A stretch of DNA of 57,237 nucleotides. Origin: an uncultured Alphaproteobacteria bacterium (GTDB lineage: Bacteria; Pseudomonadota; Alphaproteobacteria; RF32; CAG-239). The notes beneath the pieces are model-generated. The model saw only the letters and a program-made list of their open reading frames with translations, did not search any database and was not told where the DNA came from. The position numbers and the translations under genes are program-made. Shown in pieces: positions 1 through 6,304 of the stretch (position 1 is the first letter of the stretch; each line of letters begins with the position of its first letter). The stretch lies in contig CALXTO010000007.1 in the NCBI GenBank assembly GCA_944391425.1, positions 1 to 57,237 on the forward strand, read 5' to 3'.

Positions 1-17
1 CCCGCCCGAGCTCACCA
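1..17 (+). tRNA. 3' end of a tRNA cut by the window edge
   Basis: The first 17 bases fit positions 60-76 of a tRNA: a C, a 5-nt T-stem strand beginning with C61, a 7-nt acceptor strand (CGAGCTC), an A discriminator and CCA. A hairpin terminator follows directly, as after the other tRNAs here. The body and anticodon lie outside the window, so the isotype cannot be read. Confidence 0.45.
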
Positions 18-21
18 ATGT

Positions 22-56
22 AAAAAACGCCATTCTTTATGAATGGTGTTTTTTAT
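22..56 (+). terminator. Terminator of the truncated tRNA
   Basis: AACGCCATTC pairs with GAATGGTGTT around a TTTAT loop, followed by a T-run: a canonical intrinsic terminator just after the CCA end. The repeat copy at 252-328 carries the same hairpin. Confidence 0.75.
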
Positions 57-77
57 TGTATGAGATAGGAGAGTTTG

Positions 78-251
78 AACTGCTGGGAAGGCGGTTCTTC
101 TGGCTCGATAATGTCCGTATTTCACGGACATAACTCGCTGCGGTCTCTCGTTTTCTAAACTCGCTGCACCGGGTTAACCGCTTTGCTCATTAAGAAAACT
201 TCGCCTGTCGTATAAAATCAACCGGAGCAACGGTTGATTTTAGACCTCCAG
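78..251 (-). repeat. Diverged intergenic repeat element between the 77-bp copies
   Basis: This spacer holds no plausible gene. It has two hairpins: ATGTCCGT/ACGGACAT (111-131) and AAAATCAACCG/CGGTTGATTTT (about 214-242). On the minus strand it contains GTTTTCTTAATGAGC and, 25 nt later, TTTAGAAAAC. The same two blocks, 27 nt apart, occur at 44546-44600 beside tRNA-Phe, with weaker similarity around them. I read these as two members of one dispersed family; the family itself is not recognised. Confidence 0.5.
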
Positions 252-328
252 CCCGCCCGAGCTCACCAATGTGAAAAACGCCATTCTTTATGAATGGTGT
301 TTTTTATTGTATGAGATAGGAGAGTTTG
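252..328 (+). repeat. 77-bp direct repeat, copy 2
   Basis: This is the second copy of 1-77 with one mismatch. It begins with the 17 bases of the tRNA 3' end but has no tRNA body before it, so only the tail and terminator were duplicated. It stops where unrelated sequence leads into the terminator of the minus-strand operon. Confidence 0.85.
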
Positions 329-360
329 CTCCCTCTGTGGCTTTAATAAAAAGCAATAAA

Positions 361-386
361 GAAAGCCCTCTGTGAAGAGGGCTTTC
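361..386 (-). terminator. Terminator of the aldo/keto reductase operon
   Basis: GAAAGCCCTC pairs with GAGGGCTTTC around a short loop. In the minus direction a T-rich stretch follows, and the stem begins a few bases past the last stop codon at 389. Confidence 0.75.
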
Positions 387-388
387 GT

Positions 389-1079
389 TTATAAACCGCA
401 GATAATCGCTATACCGCAGGCCATAATCGTTCCCCCGGCAATTTCATGCGCATAGACCTCCAAACGTTTGAAGCGCAGAGCATTGATACTAAGCAGTCCC
501 AAAGCAACGGCCAGCATCATTGTGGCTATGGTAGCCGCCGAAAAGATCACTGTGCTGGAAATAACCGCCGAAACGCCCAAAACGCTGGATGCCGTTAAAA
601 TCGGCCAAAGCGCCTTCCATTCCGGCAACGGCGATAACAACATCTGCCCGGCGAATATCTTCAAGTTTGGCAAATAAACGGTGTATGCCGGCAATACCGA
701 CATCAAAATGACGGGCAACATCCGCCCCGAAAAACTCGGCAACCTGAGCCGCTTCTTCCGCTGCCCGAAGATCTGCCGTACCGCCCGTACAAACGGCAAT
801 CAGCCCGTTAAGTTTGAGCTTGTTGCCGACAGGCAGCGTTATGACTTTTGATGTTTCATCATATGCGACCTCCAGTCCAGACGTTTTGACGAAAGCAGCC
901 TGGGCCGCAGAACAGCGCGTACCAAGAACGGCACATCCCTTATCTTTAAACGCTTTTAAAATTGAGGCCAACTGTTCTTCGGTTTTGCCGGCACAATATA
1001 CCGTTTCAGGCAATCCGGTTCTGCTGCGGCGGCTCAGATCCAGCTTGGCAAAGCCTAAATCTTCATAATTGTCAGACAT
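389..1079 (-). pseudogene. larB: larB-like gene broken and joined out of frame to a membrane-protein tail
   Basis: The first 146 or so codons from 1079 match LarB, a PurE-like enzyme of the nickel-pincer cofactor pathway that carboxylates nicotinate adenine dinucleotide: YEDLGFAKLD near the start, then VAGMEGAL in the PurE fold. The rest of the PurE domain, about 55 residues including the conserved GYG region, is absent. After MEGALA that frame runs as non-homologous sequence to a stop at 489. The +1 frame encodes several hydrophobic segments ending at 389 with HEIAGGTIMACG, a pattern seen near the end of NicO-like or exporter-like transporters. I infer a deletion joining larB to the 3' end of a transporter gene. 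ATG directly follows the upstream stop (TAAATG). A sequencing error alone would not restore LarB. Confidence 0.6.
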
Positions 1080-1211
1080 TTATTCTGTTCTCCGGTTTTC
1101 AGCCCTAGTACAGGCTTTTGGGTTATCTTCTCTCATTTGGGCAAAAATTTTATATCCCGAATAAGTCATCAGGAACAAAGTAAAGACTCCAAGCAGCGCC
1201 AGTTTACTCAT
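1080..1211 (-). CDS. Small single-span membrane protein (43 aa)
   Basis: A 43-codon frame starts at 1211, six bases after the stop of the aldo/keto reductase, and its TAA abuts the larB ATG. The protein begins MSKLALLGVFTLFLMTYSGY, a likely transmembrane helix with a short basic N-terminus, followed by a hydrophilic tail of about 22 residues rich in Arg, Glu and Asn. Tight packing between two co-directional genes is the main support. Function is not recognisable; it may be a small partner of the exported reductase, which is inference. Confidence 0.55.
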   Translation of the reverse strand: MSKLALLGVFTLFLMTYSGYKIFAQMREDNPKACTRAENRRTE

Positions 1212-1217
1212 TGTTAC

Positions 1218-2456
1218 TCAGGCCTCGAATGTTTTGGAGACTTCTTTCATCCACTTGCTGATTTCAATATGCTGCGGACAATGTTTTTCACACAGACGAC
1301 AGCCGATACAATCGGAAGCTTTGCCGTGCTTTTTCGCCAAATCGGCATAACGGACTTTCTGAGCTGTAAATTTTTTATCCACGCGCTCCAGTTTCTCTGC
1401 ATTATAGAAAGCAAAATACTCCGGAATGGCAATTTTCTTCGGGCAAAATTCTACACAATATTTGCATGCCGTACAGGGAATCGAAACAGAAGAATGCAAA
1501 GTTTTGACGGCCTGTTCAATAACTTTCATTTCTTTGTCGCCGAGCGGTTTGAAATTTTGCATGTAAGAAGTATTGTCTTCCAGTTGTTCCAGTGTGCTCA
1601 TACCGCTTAAAACCATCATTACGCCGGGTAGAGATGCCGCATATCGAATTGCCCATGATGCCACGGACATATCCGGCTCTGCTTCCTTAAAAATTTTCTC
1701 GACGGACGGCGGAACCTGTGCCAGGCTGCCCCCTTTGACCGGCTCCATAACGATAACCGGCTTATTGTGCCTTTGGGCAACCTCATAGCATTTACGGGCC
1801 TGATAGCTGGCACTGTCCCAGTCAATATAGTTAATCTGCAGCTGAACAAAATCAACCTCAGGATATTCTCTCAGCACGTCTTCCAGCATTTCGGGAGAAT
1901 CATGAAAGGAGAAGCCAATCTGCTTGATTTTCCCTTCTTTCTTTTTATCGGCAATAAACTTGAAACTTTCATATCGGCGAGCATTGCCAATCGTATTACG
2001 GTTAATATTATGGACCATGTAATAGTCAAAATAATCCAATCCGGTCTTTTCCAGTTGCTTATTAAATATCTGTTCCTGTTCTTTTTTGCTTCTCAGATAA
2101 CCTACCGGCAGTTTGCTGGCAACCGTAAACCTGTTTCTGGGATAGCGTTTGACTAAAGCTTCCCTGATGGCGATTTCGCTTTCATATCCCATATACATCC
2201 AAGCTGTATCAAAATAGGTGAAGCCGCGCTCCAAAAACATATCAACCATTTTGTTCAAGACATCGTAATCAATAGAAGTCTGATTTTCCGGATTTTTCAA
2301 AGGCAGGCGCATAAAACCGAAGCCAAGTTTGTTGGTGGGATTAATTTTGTTTTTAACCGCTTCGGAAACAGGAACGGTTTCGGCAAGCGTCAGTTTGGGC
2401 AATGCCGACAAGGCAAAGGCTGCCAAGGTCGTCATCAAAAATTCTCTTCTGTTCAT
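1218..2456 (-). CDS. Tat-exported aldo/keto reductase with C-terminal ferredoxin domain
   Basis: The protein of 412 residues has three parts. A twin-arginine signal opens it (MNRREFLMTTLAAFALSALP). An aldo/keto reductase barrel follows, with the family's DTAWMYMGYES and VMEPVKGGSLAQ stretches. A C-terminal domain carries two [4Fe-4S] clusters, CTACKYCVEFCP and CIGCRLCEKHCP. This architecture is common among oxidoreductases proposed to pass electrons through iron-sulfur centres; the substrate is unknown. I prefer the start at 2456 over one 21 codons upstream because GGAGG precedes it by a normal distance and it places the RR motif at the N-terminus. It is first in an operon with the 43-aa protein and the larB remnant, behind a MerR-type promoter (2597-2627). 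Confidence 0.9.
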   Translation of the reverse strand: MNRREFLMTTLAAFALSALPKLTLAETVPVSEAVKNKINPTNKLGFGFMRLPLKNPENQTSIDYDVLNKMVDMFLERGFTYFDTAWMYMGYESEIAIREALVKRYPRNRFTVASKLPVGYLRSKKEQEQIFNKQLEKTGLDYFDYYMVHNINRNTIGNARRYESFKFIADKKKEGKIKQIGFSFHDSPEMLEDVLREYPEVDFVQLQINYIDWDSASYQARKCYEVAQRHNKPVIVMEPVKGGSLAQVPPSVEKIFKEAEPDMSVASWAIRYAASLPGVMMVLSGMSTLEQLEDNTSYMQNFKPLGDKEMKVIEQAVKTLHSSVSIPCTACKYCVEFCPKKIAIPEYFAFYNAEKLERVDKKFTAQKVRYADLAKKHGKASDCIGCRLCEKHCPQHIEISKWMKEVSKTFEA

Positions 2457-2596
2457 ATTGCTTTCCTCCCAATAAATACTTCTCCATTTCCACAAGTCTG
2501 CATTTCCGCGACTGATCAAACGGATTCTGAAACTGTTGCCGGTAATGTGGTTAAAAAATTACCTTTGTTTTTAAATCCTCTATTCGAATTATTTTG

Positions 2597-2627
2597 AGTG
2601 TAACTTTTAGAGTTTACTCTAAGTCAA
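2597..2627 (-). promoter_or_regulatory. MerR-type promoter with 19-bp spacer and palindromic operator
   Basis: On the minus strand a -35 (TTGACT, 2622-2627) and a -10 (TACACT, 2597-2602) are 19 bp apart. A perfect 7-bp inverted repeat sits between them: TTAGAGT-TT-ACTCTAA at 2607-2622. An over-long spacer with a central palindrome is the hallmark of promoters untwisted by MerR-family activators. The site drives the reductase operon. No MerR gene is visible in the window. Confidence 0.6.
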
Positions 2628-2739
2628 GTACTTTTTTTATTAATTAAACATTTTTTATATACGGCGACAAATTTGCTTACTGCTTATTAAACATATTGTG
2701 TTATTTATCGGAAAGATATTTGTTTGAGAGGAGCAGGAA

Positions 2740-2904
2740 ATGAAAACCTTTGTCATTCTTTTAATTTTGGCCGGTCTGGCTTTCGGCGGAAAACATTTAT
2801 ACGACAACGGATATTTTGACAGCTTTTTACAAAGCGTCGACAATACGTCGCAAAGAACCGGAGATTTTGTCACCGATAAGGCCGTTAGCAATTTTAACGG
2901 ATAG
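2740..2904 (+). CDS. Small membrane or secreted protein (54 aa)
   Basis: A 54-codon frame starts at 2740 behind a strong ribosome-binding site (GAGAGGAGCAGG). It begins MKTFVILLILAGLAFGGKHL, a hydrophobic helix that could be an uncleaved anchor or a short signal peptide, followed by a polar tail. Its stop lies one base from the stop of the convergent methyltransferase. The good ribosome-binding site and the compact convergent arrangement support a real gene. No family is recognised. Confidence 0.6.
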   Translation: MKTFVILLILAGLAFGGKHLYDNGYFDSFLQSVDNTSQRTGDFVTDKAVSNFNG

Positions 2905-2905
2905 C

Positions 2906-3685
2906 TCATAACAAACGGCGGCAGTCTTCAATACGGCGGCGGGCAAGCTCGACATATTCGGCGCAATTGTCAATGCCGATAAAACGTCGCCCTTGTTTTA
3001 CGGCAGCAACTCCCGCGGTTCCGCTGCCCATAAACGGATCCAGAATTAAATCACCTTCGCTGGTAGAGGCGGTGATTATCCGCTCCAATAAAGCCAAAGG
3101 TTTTTGCGTCGGATGGCGCCCGAATTTTTTTTCTTCGGGAGGCGTCGCATTAATTGCCCAAACGCTGCGCATCTGCAAATTGGGCTTTTTAATAAAGTCT
3201 TTGGGAAAATCTCCTTCCTTCATAGCCTTATAATTGAAATTATGCCGTCCCTTTTTGTTTTTGCGGGCCCAAATCAGACTTTCGTGGCTGGCCGTAAAAT
3301 AACGGCAGGAAATATTCGGGCTGGCATTGGGCTTGAACCAGATAATGTCGTTCAAAATGTGATACTTGAGCTGCATCATGGCAAAACCGCAGGGATACAA
3401 ACTGTGATAAGTCCCCGAAACCCAAATCGTGCCATTTGGCTTAAGCAGGCGCTGACACTCGGAAAGCCAGCGTTTATGAAAATCAAAATCGGCATCTATA
3501 CCGCCGCTTTTGTCCCACTTGCCTTTATCAATCGAAACTAAATGTCCGTTTTGACAGCTGGTGCCGCCGCCGGAAATCATATAAGGGGGATCAACAAATA
3601 TCATGTCAAAAGTTTCATCGGCAAAATTTTTTAAAATTTCAAAGCTGTCCCCGGTATATAATTCGTACTGTTCTTTCATTTCCAT
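2906..3685 (-). CDS. Orphan DNA (adenine-N6) methyltransferase, beta class
   Basis: This 259-aa protein is a site-specific DNA methyltransferase using S-adenosylmethionine. The catalytic DPPY motif lies near residue 32. The cofactor motif DPFMGSGTAG is near residue 215, preceded by KFGRHPTQKPLALLERI. DPPY before FxGxG with the recognition region between is the beta-class order of M.DpnA, MboI-type and CcrM enzymes. Runs such as KPNGTIWVSGTYHS and SCRYFTASHE look closest to the DpnA/MboI-like group, and CcrM's longer C-terminus is absent. No restriction endonuclease is adjacent, so it is probably regulatory or a leftover. The target (GATC or other) cannot be read from sequence alone. Confidence 0.88.
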   Translation of the reverse strand: MEMKEQYELYTGDSFEILKNFADETFDMIFVDPPYMISGGGTSCQNGHLVSIDKGKWDKSGGIDADFDFHKRWLSECQRLLKPNGTIWVSGTYHSLYPCGFAMMQLKYHILNDIIWFKPNASPNISCRYFTASHESLIWARKNKKGRHNFNYKAMKEGDFPKDFIKKPNLQMRSVWAINATPPEEKKFGRHPTQKPLALLERIITASTSEGDLILDPFMGSGTAGVAAVKQGRRFIGIDNCAEYVELARRRIEDCRRLL

Positions 3686-3756
3686 TCCTCGTTGGCGGTG
3701 TTTGTATTATGGATAACGGCAAGGGAGATTGCAACCCTATTATTATTTAATCCTCA

Positions 3757-3789
3757 AAAAAACCCCGCTGTAAAAACAGCGGGGTTTTT
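3757..3789 (-). terminator. Terminator, probably bidirectional
   Basis: AACCCCGCTGT and ACAGCGGGGTT form a GC-rich stem flanked by an A-run and a T-run. It lies just past the stop of the lipoprotein gene at 3805. Confidence 0.8.
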
Positions 3790-3804
3790 GTTGATTTTAA
3801 GCGT

Positions 3805-4299
3805 TTATTTAACGTTGAGGAGGATTTCTTCGTCGCTGTCGACTTCCACATATTCAGGTTTGGCCTCAACACGGGGAGCCGGTTCATAAACATATTCCGG
3901 GCGTGCGCTGACGTACGGGGATCTTTCGTAGCTTACGCTGGTAAATGTTTTAGGTTCATAAACCGTTTTATAGGTTGTTTTTTTGTAAACAATCTCGACC
4001 GGTTCGCGGGTCTCCCTGATTTTGGGAGCACAGGATCCGCCAGCCGGCACGGCAGGTTCGCTACATTGTACATACGCAGCGGCAGGACGGCTTTCACGGT
4101 AACGGACAACTTCCGGAACAGCAACGACATGATGGCGGCGCATATAACGATAGCAGGTCTGGCCATCAAAATAATCGCAATTTTGAGGAGCCGGTGCCGT
4201 ACGCGTATAAACGACCCGTTCTTCAGGAGCTTCATCGCTCTGAAAACAAGCGCAAGCCGGGAGCATTAAAAAAGCAGACAAAATTAAAATTTTTTTCAT
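3805..4299 (-). CDS. Putative lipoprotein, Tyr/Val/Pro-rich
   Basis: From 4299 this is a 164-aa protein beginning MKKILILSAFLMLPACAC, a lipoprotein signal with an LPAC lipobox; a start three codons upstream is possible. The mature part contains several Cys (CDYFDGQTCYRY, PAGGSCAP). Its C-terminal half has YxxVYEP-type stretches repeated loosely (KTVYEPKTF, PEYVYEPAP), suggesting an extended surface or periplasmic chain. It has its own promoter at 4363-4390 and a terminator at 3757-3789, so it is probably monocistronic. Family and function are not recognised. Confidence 0.7.
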   Translation of the reverse strand: MKKILILSAFLMLPACACFQSDEAPEERVVYTRTAPAPQNCDYFDGQTCYRYMRRHHVVAVPEVVRYRESRPAAAYVQCSEPAVPAGGSCAPKIRETREPVEIVYKKTTYKTVYEPKTFTSVSYERSPYVSARPEYVYEPAPRVEAKPEYVEVDSDEEILLNVK

Positions 4300-4362
4300 C
4301 AGGATCATCCTTCAGTAAAATTTAGTTTGGTATATTTTGTAAATTTTCGTTATTTTTTGTTT

Positions 4363-4390
4363 AATATATCAATTTTTACAAATAAATCAA
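4363..4390 (-). promoter_or_regulatory. Sigma-70-type promoter of the lipoprotein gene
   Basis: On the minus strand TTGATT (4385-4390) and TATATT (4363-4368) are 16 bp apart, about 65 bp before the start codon at 4299, in AT-rich DNA with nothing else recognisable. Confidence 0.45.
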
Positions 4391-4445
4391 GTACTTTATT
4401 AATATTTTTTTAATTTTTGTCTTTTTATTCGCTTAATATTTTGTT

Positions 4446-5705
4446 TTAACTTGATTTTAATATTGAAATTGTATAAGGCGGAATGACAAAATTTTCACCT
4501 TCCAAATAAACTTCCTGTTCAAACGGCGCAATATTGACGCCCAAAAAGACTTTTTCATTTTCCCAATTACGGCTGAATACCAACAATTCTGAGCGGACTT
4601 CCAATTCATGATAACTGCCGCAGGCCAATATTTTTGATTTTCGTCTAAACGATGCCCACCAGGCAATATGGCGGCTCAAATCGTTGTCCGCCTGTAATTC
4701 CAGACAGGGACGGACTTCCGAATCGCCGTTTTCCCGACGGCCGCCGATTCCCCATTCACTGCCGTAATATATGCTTGGGATTCCCGGAACCGTGAACAGC
4801 AAACCGTATAAAGGCTTCAGCAACGCCTGATTATTGACTATGCTGGCAATCCTCGTAACATCATGATTATCCAAGAAGCTATACAGGCGGCACCCTTCGT
4901 AAACGCCCTCCTCCGGCCGGAATTGCCGGCTGAGCGCGTGAGCTGTTTCATAAAGGTTGCGATCGTTGCAACCGGAATACAAAGCTTTATAGAGTTCGTA
5001 ATTGGTTACACTGTCAAGCATTTCATTATTCATAAGGCGTTTATAATTTCCAAAAACAACCTCCCCCATTAGCCAAAAATTCTCCTTGAGGCTGCGAACC
5101 ATGGTATGAAGTTCCCGCAGAAAGCCCCGATCCAGATAATGAGCCGTATCCAGGCGCAGACCGTCTATGTCAAATTCCTTAATCCACATGGATACGGCCG
5201 ATTTTAAATATTGTTTTACCTCCGGATTTTTCAGATTAAGTTTGACAATGTCATCACATCCGTCCCAGCCTTCATAACAAAAACCGTCGCCATAACCGTT
5301 GTTTTGGCCGAAATTCAGAAAAAACCAGCCACAGTACGGAGAGTTTTGTTTATGTTTAAGTACGTCTTCAAACGCCCAGAAATTGCGGCCGACATGGTTA
5401 AATACGCCGTCCAGCACAATTTTTATGCCCCGGGCATGCATTTGCGCCGCCAACGTTTTGAAATCATCGTTTGATCCTAAACGGCGGTCTATCTGAAAAT
5501 AATCTTTGGTATCGTAGCCATGGGCCGTTGATTCAAAAACCGGCCCCAGATAAACAGCATTGCATCCTGCAGATTCGATATGTTCCAGCCAAAGGGCTAT
5601 TTTCCGCAGGCGGTTTTGCGGCGGCGCAGCAAAGTCATTCCGTCCGGGAGCCCCGCAAAAACCCATCGGATAAATATGGTAAAAGACGCTTTCGTCCGCC
5701 CACAT
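4446..5705 (-). CDS. GH13 alpha-amylase-family glycosidase
   Basis: A 419-aa cytoplasmic glycoside hydrolase acting on alpha-glucans. The four GH13 regions are visible: LDGVFNHVG, GLRLDTAHYLD with the nucleophile Asp, MGEVVFG with the acid/base Glu, and FLDNHDVTR with the stabilising Asp. There is no signal peptide and no large N-terminal beta-sandwich, so it is a compact enzyme of the cyclomaltodextrinase or maltogenic-amylase sort; exact specificity is uncertain. The start at 5705 has GGAG upstream and lies 8 bp after the stop of the secreted protein, implying co-transcription. It could process maltodextrins released by the glgX/malQ enzymes encoded at 19.6-26.1 kb. Confidence 0.88.
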   Translation of the reverse strand: MWADESVFYHIYPMGFCGAPGRNDFAAPPQNRLRKIALWLEHIESAGCNAVYLGPVFESTAHGYDTKDYFQIDRRLGSNDDFKTLAAQMHARGIKIVLDGVFNHVGRNFWAFEDVLKHKQNSPYCGWFFLNFGQNNGYGDGFCYEGWDGCDDIVKLNLKNPEVKQYLKSAVSMWIKEFDIDGLRLDTAHYLDRGFLRELHTMVRSLKENFWLMGEVVFGNYKRLMNNEMLDSVTNYELYKALYSGCNDRNLYETAHALSRQFRPEEGVYEGCRLYSFLDNHDVTRIASIVNNQALLKPLYGLLFTVPGIPSIYYGSEWGIGGRRENGDSEVRPCLELQADNDLSRHIAWWASFRRKSKILACGSYHELEVRSELLVFSRNWENEKVFLGVNIAPFEQEVYLEGENFVIPPYTISILKSS

Positions 5706-5713
5706 CCGCTTTA

Positions 5714-6181
5714 TTACTCCGATTTTGGCGCCGGATAGTGTATCGGCCCCCGTTTGGCGGGAGGTTTCGGCTTGGTAACTTTATATCCGCCCTTAATGCA
5801 GAGAAGTTTGTCAACCTCATGCTCTTTGCATTTTACGGGAAAGGACGAATCGGCGAACATCAAATCCCCGTCGGCATCCCGCACATAGCTACGGGTCAGG
5901 CAGCCAAGGCGGCCGCAATTGAACGGCGCTTTCAGCGTAAAAACATAATTCCCGTCCGGAAATTTCGAGACATAAAAATCTTCATATTTTACTTCCTGAG
6001 GCAATTCCTCGGCAGCGGGACCGAACTCATCGTCAAAAACCCCGGCAATTTCTTCCGGCGTAATGTCAATTTCAGAAATATATCCGCTTTGCGAGTTATA
6101 AAACAAATAAAGTTCAGGCGTCTTGGCCAGCGCCGGAGCGGCCATATACTGCAAAAGCGGCAAAAACAGAAGAAACTTCAT
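5714..6181 (-). CDS. Secreted protein of unknown function
   Basis: The 155-aa product begins with a cleavable signal peptide (MKFLLFLPLLQYMAAPALA). The mature domain has four Cys that could form two disulfides (NCGRLGC, then KCKEHEVDKLLC) and a Pro/Lys-rich C-terminal tail. No known domain is apparent. It precedes the GH13 gene by 8 bp and was probably transcribed with it, although a periplasmic protein and a cytoplasmic amylase need not share a job. Confidence 0.75.
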   Translation of the reverse strand: MKFLLFLPLLQYMAAPALAKTPELYLFYNSQSGYISEIDITPEEIAGVFDDEFGPAAEELPQEVKYEDFYVSKFPDGNYVFTLKAPFNCGRLGCLTRSYVRDADGDLMFADSSFPVKCKEHEVDKLLCIKGGYKVTKPKPPAKRGPIHYPAPKSE

Positions 6182-6304
6182 GCGGAAATCCTTTTTATCT
6201 TATGACGTTGTTTTAATATTAGATGATAAATGTTAAAAATTAAATACTTTTTTAGAGATTGGCTCTAAGATGTTGGCATCAGAAAATTTTGCAGGACAAA
6301 AAGC

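Larger units (their letters stand above)
1..77 (+). repeat. 77-bp direct repeat, copy 1 (tRNA tail plus terminator)
   Basis: This segment recurs at 252-328 with a single base difference (A to G in the run after the CCA). It contains the presumed tRNA 3' end, a hairpin terminator and about 20 bases beyond. Copying exactly the tRNA tail plus terminator is what an att-type duplication or a local rearrangement would leave. Confidence 0.85.

Noticed and set aside
489..1079. Treating the 196-codon frame as an intact LarB-family protein
   Set aside because: The last 50 residues do not match the family; the PurE core is missing and the neighbouring frame has the better, membrane-like sequence.
6252..6268. 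TTAGAG-N5-CTCTAA before murE, similar to the MerR operator at 2607
   Set aside because: The spacing between half-sites differs, and no -35/-10 pair with a 19-bp spacer surrounds it on either strand.
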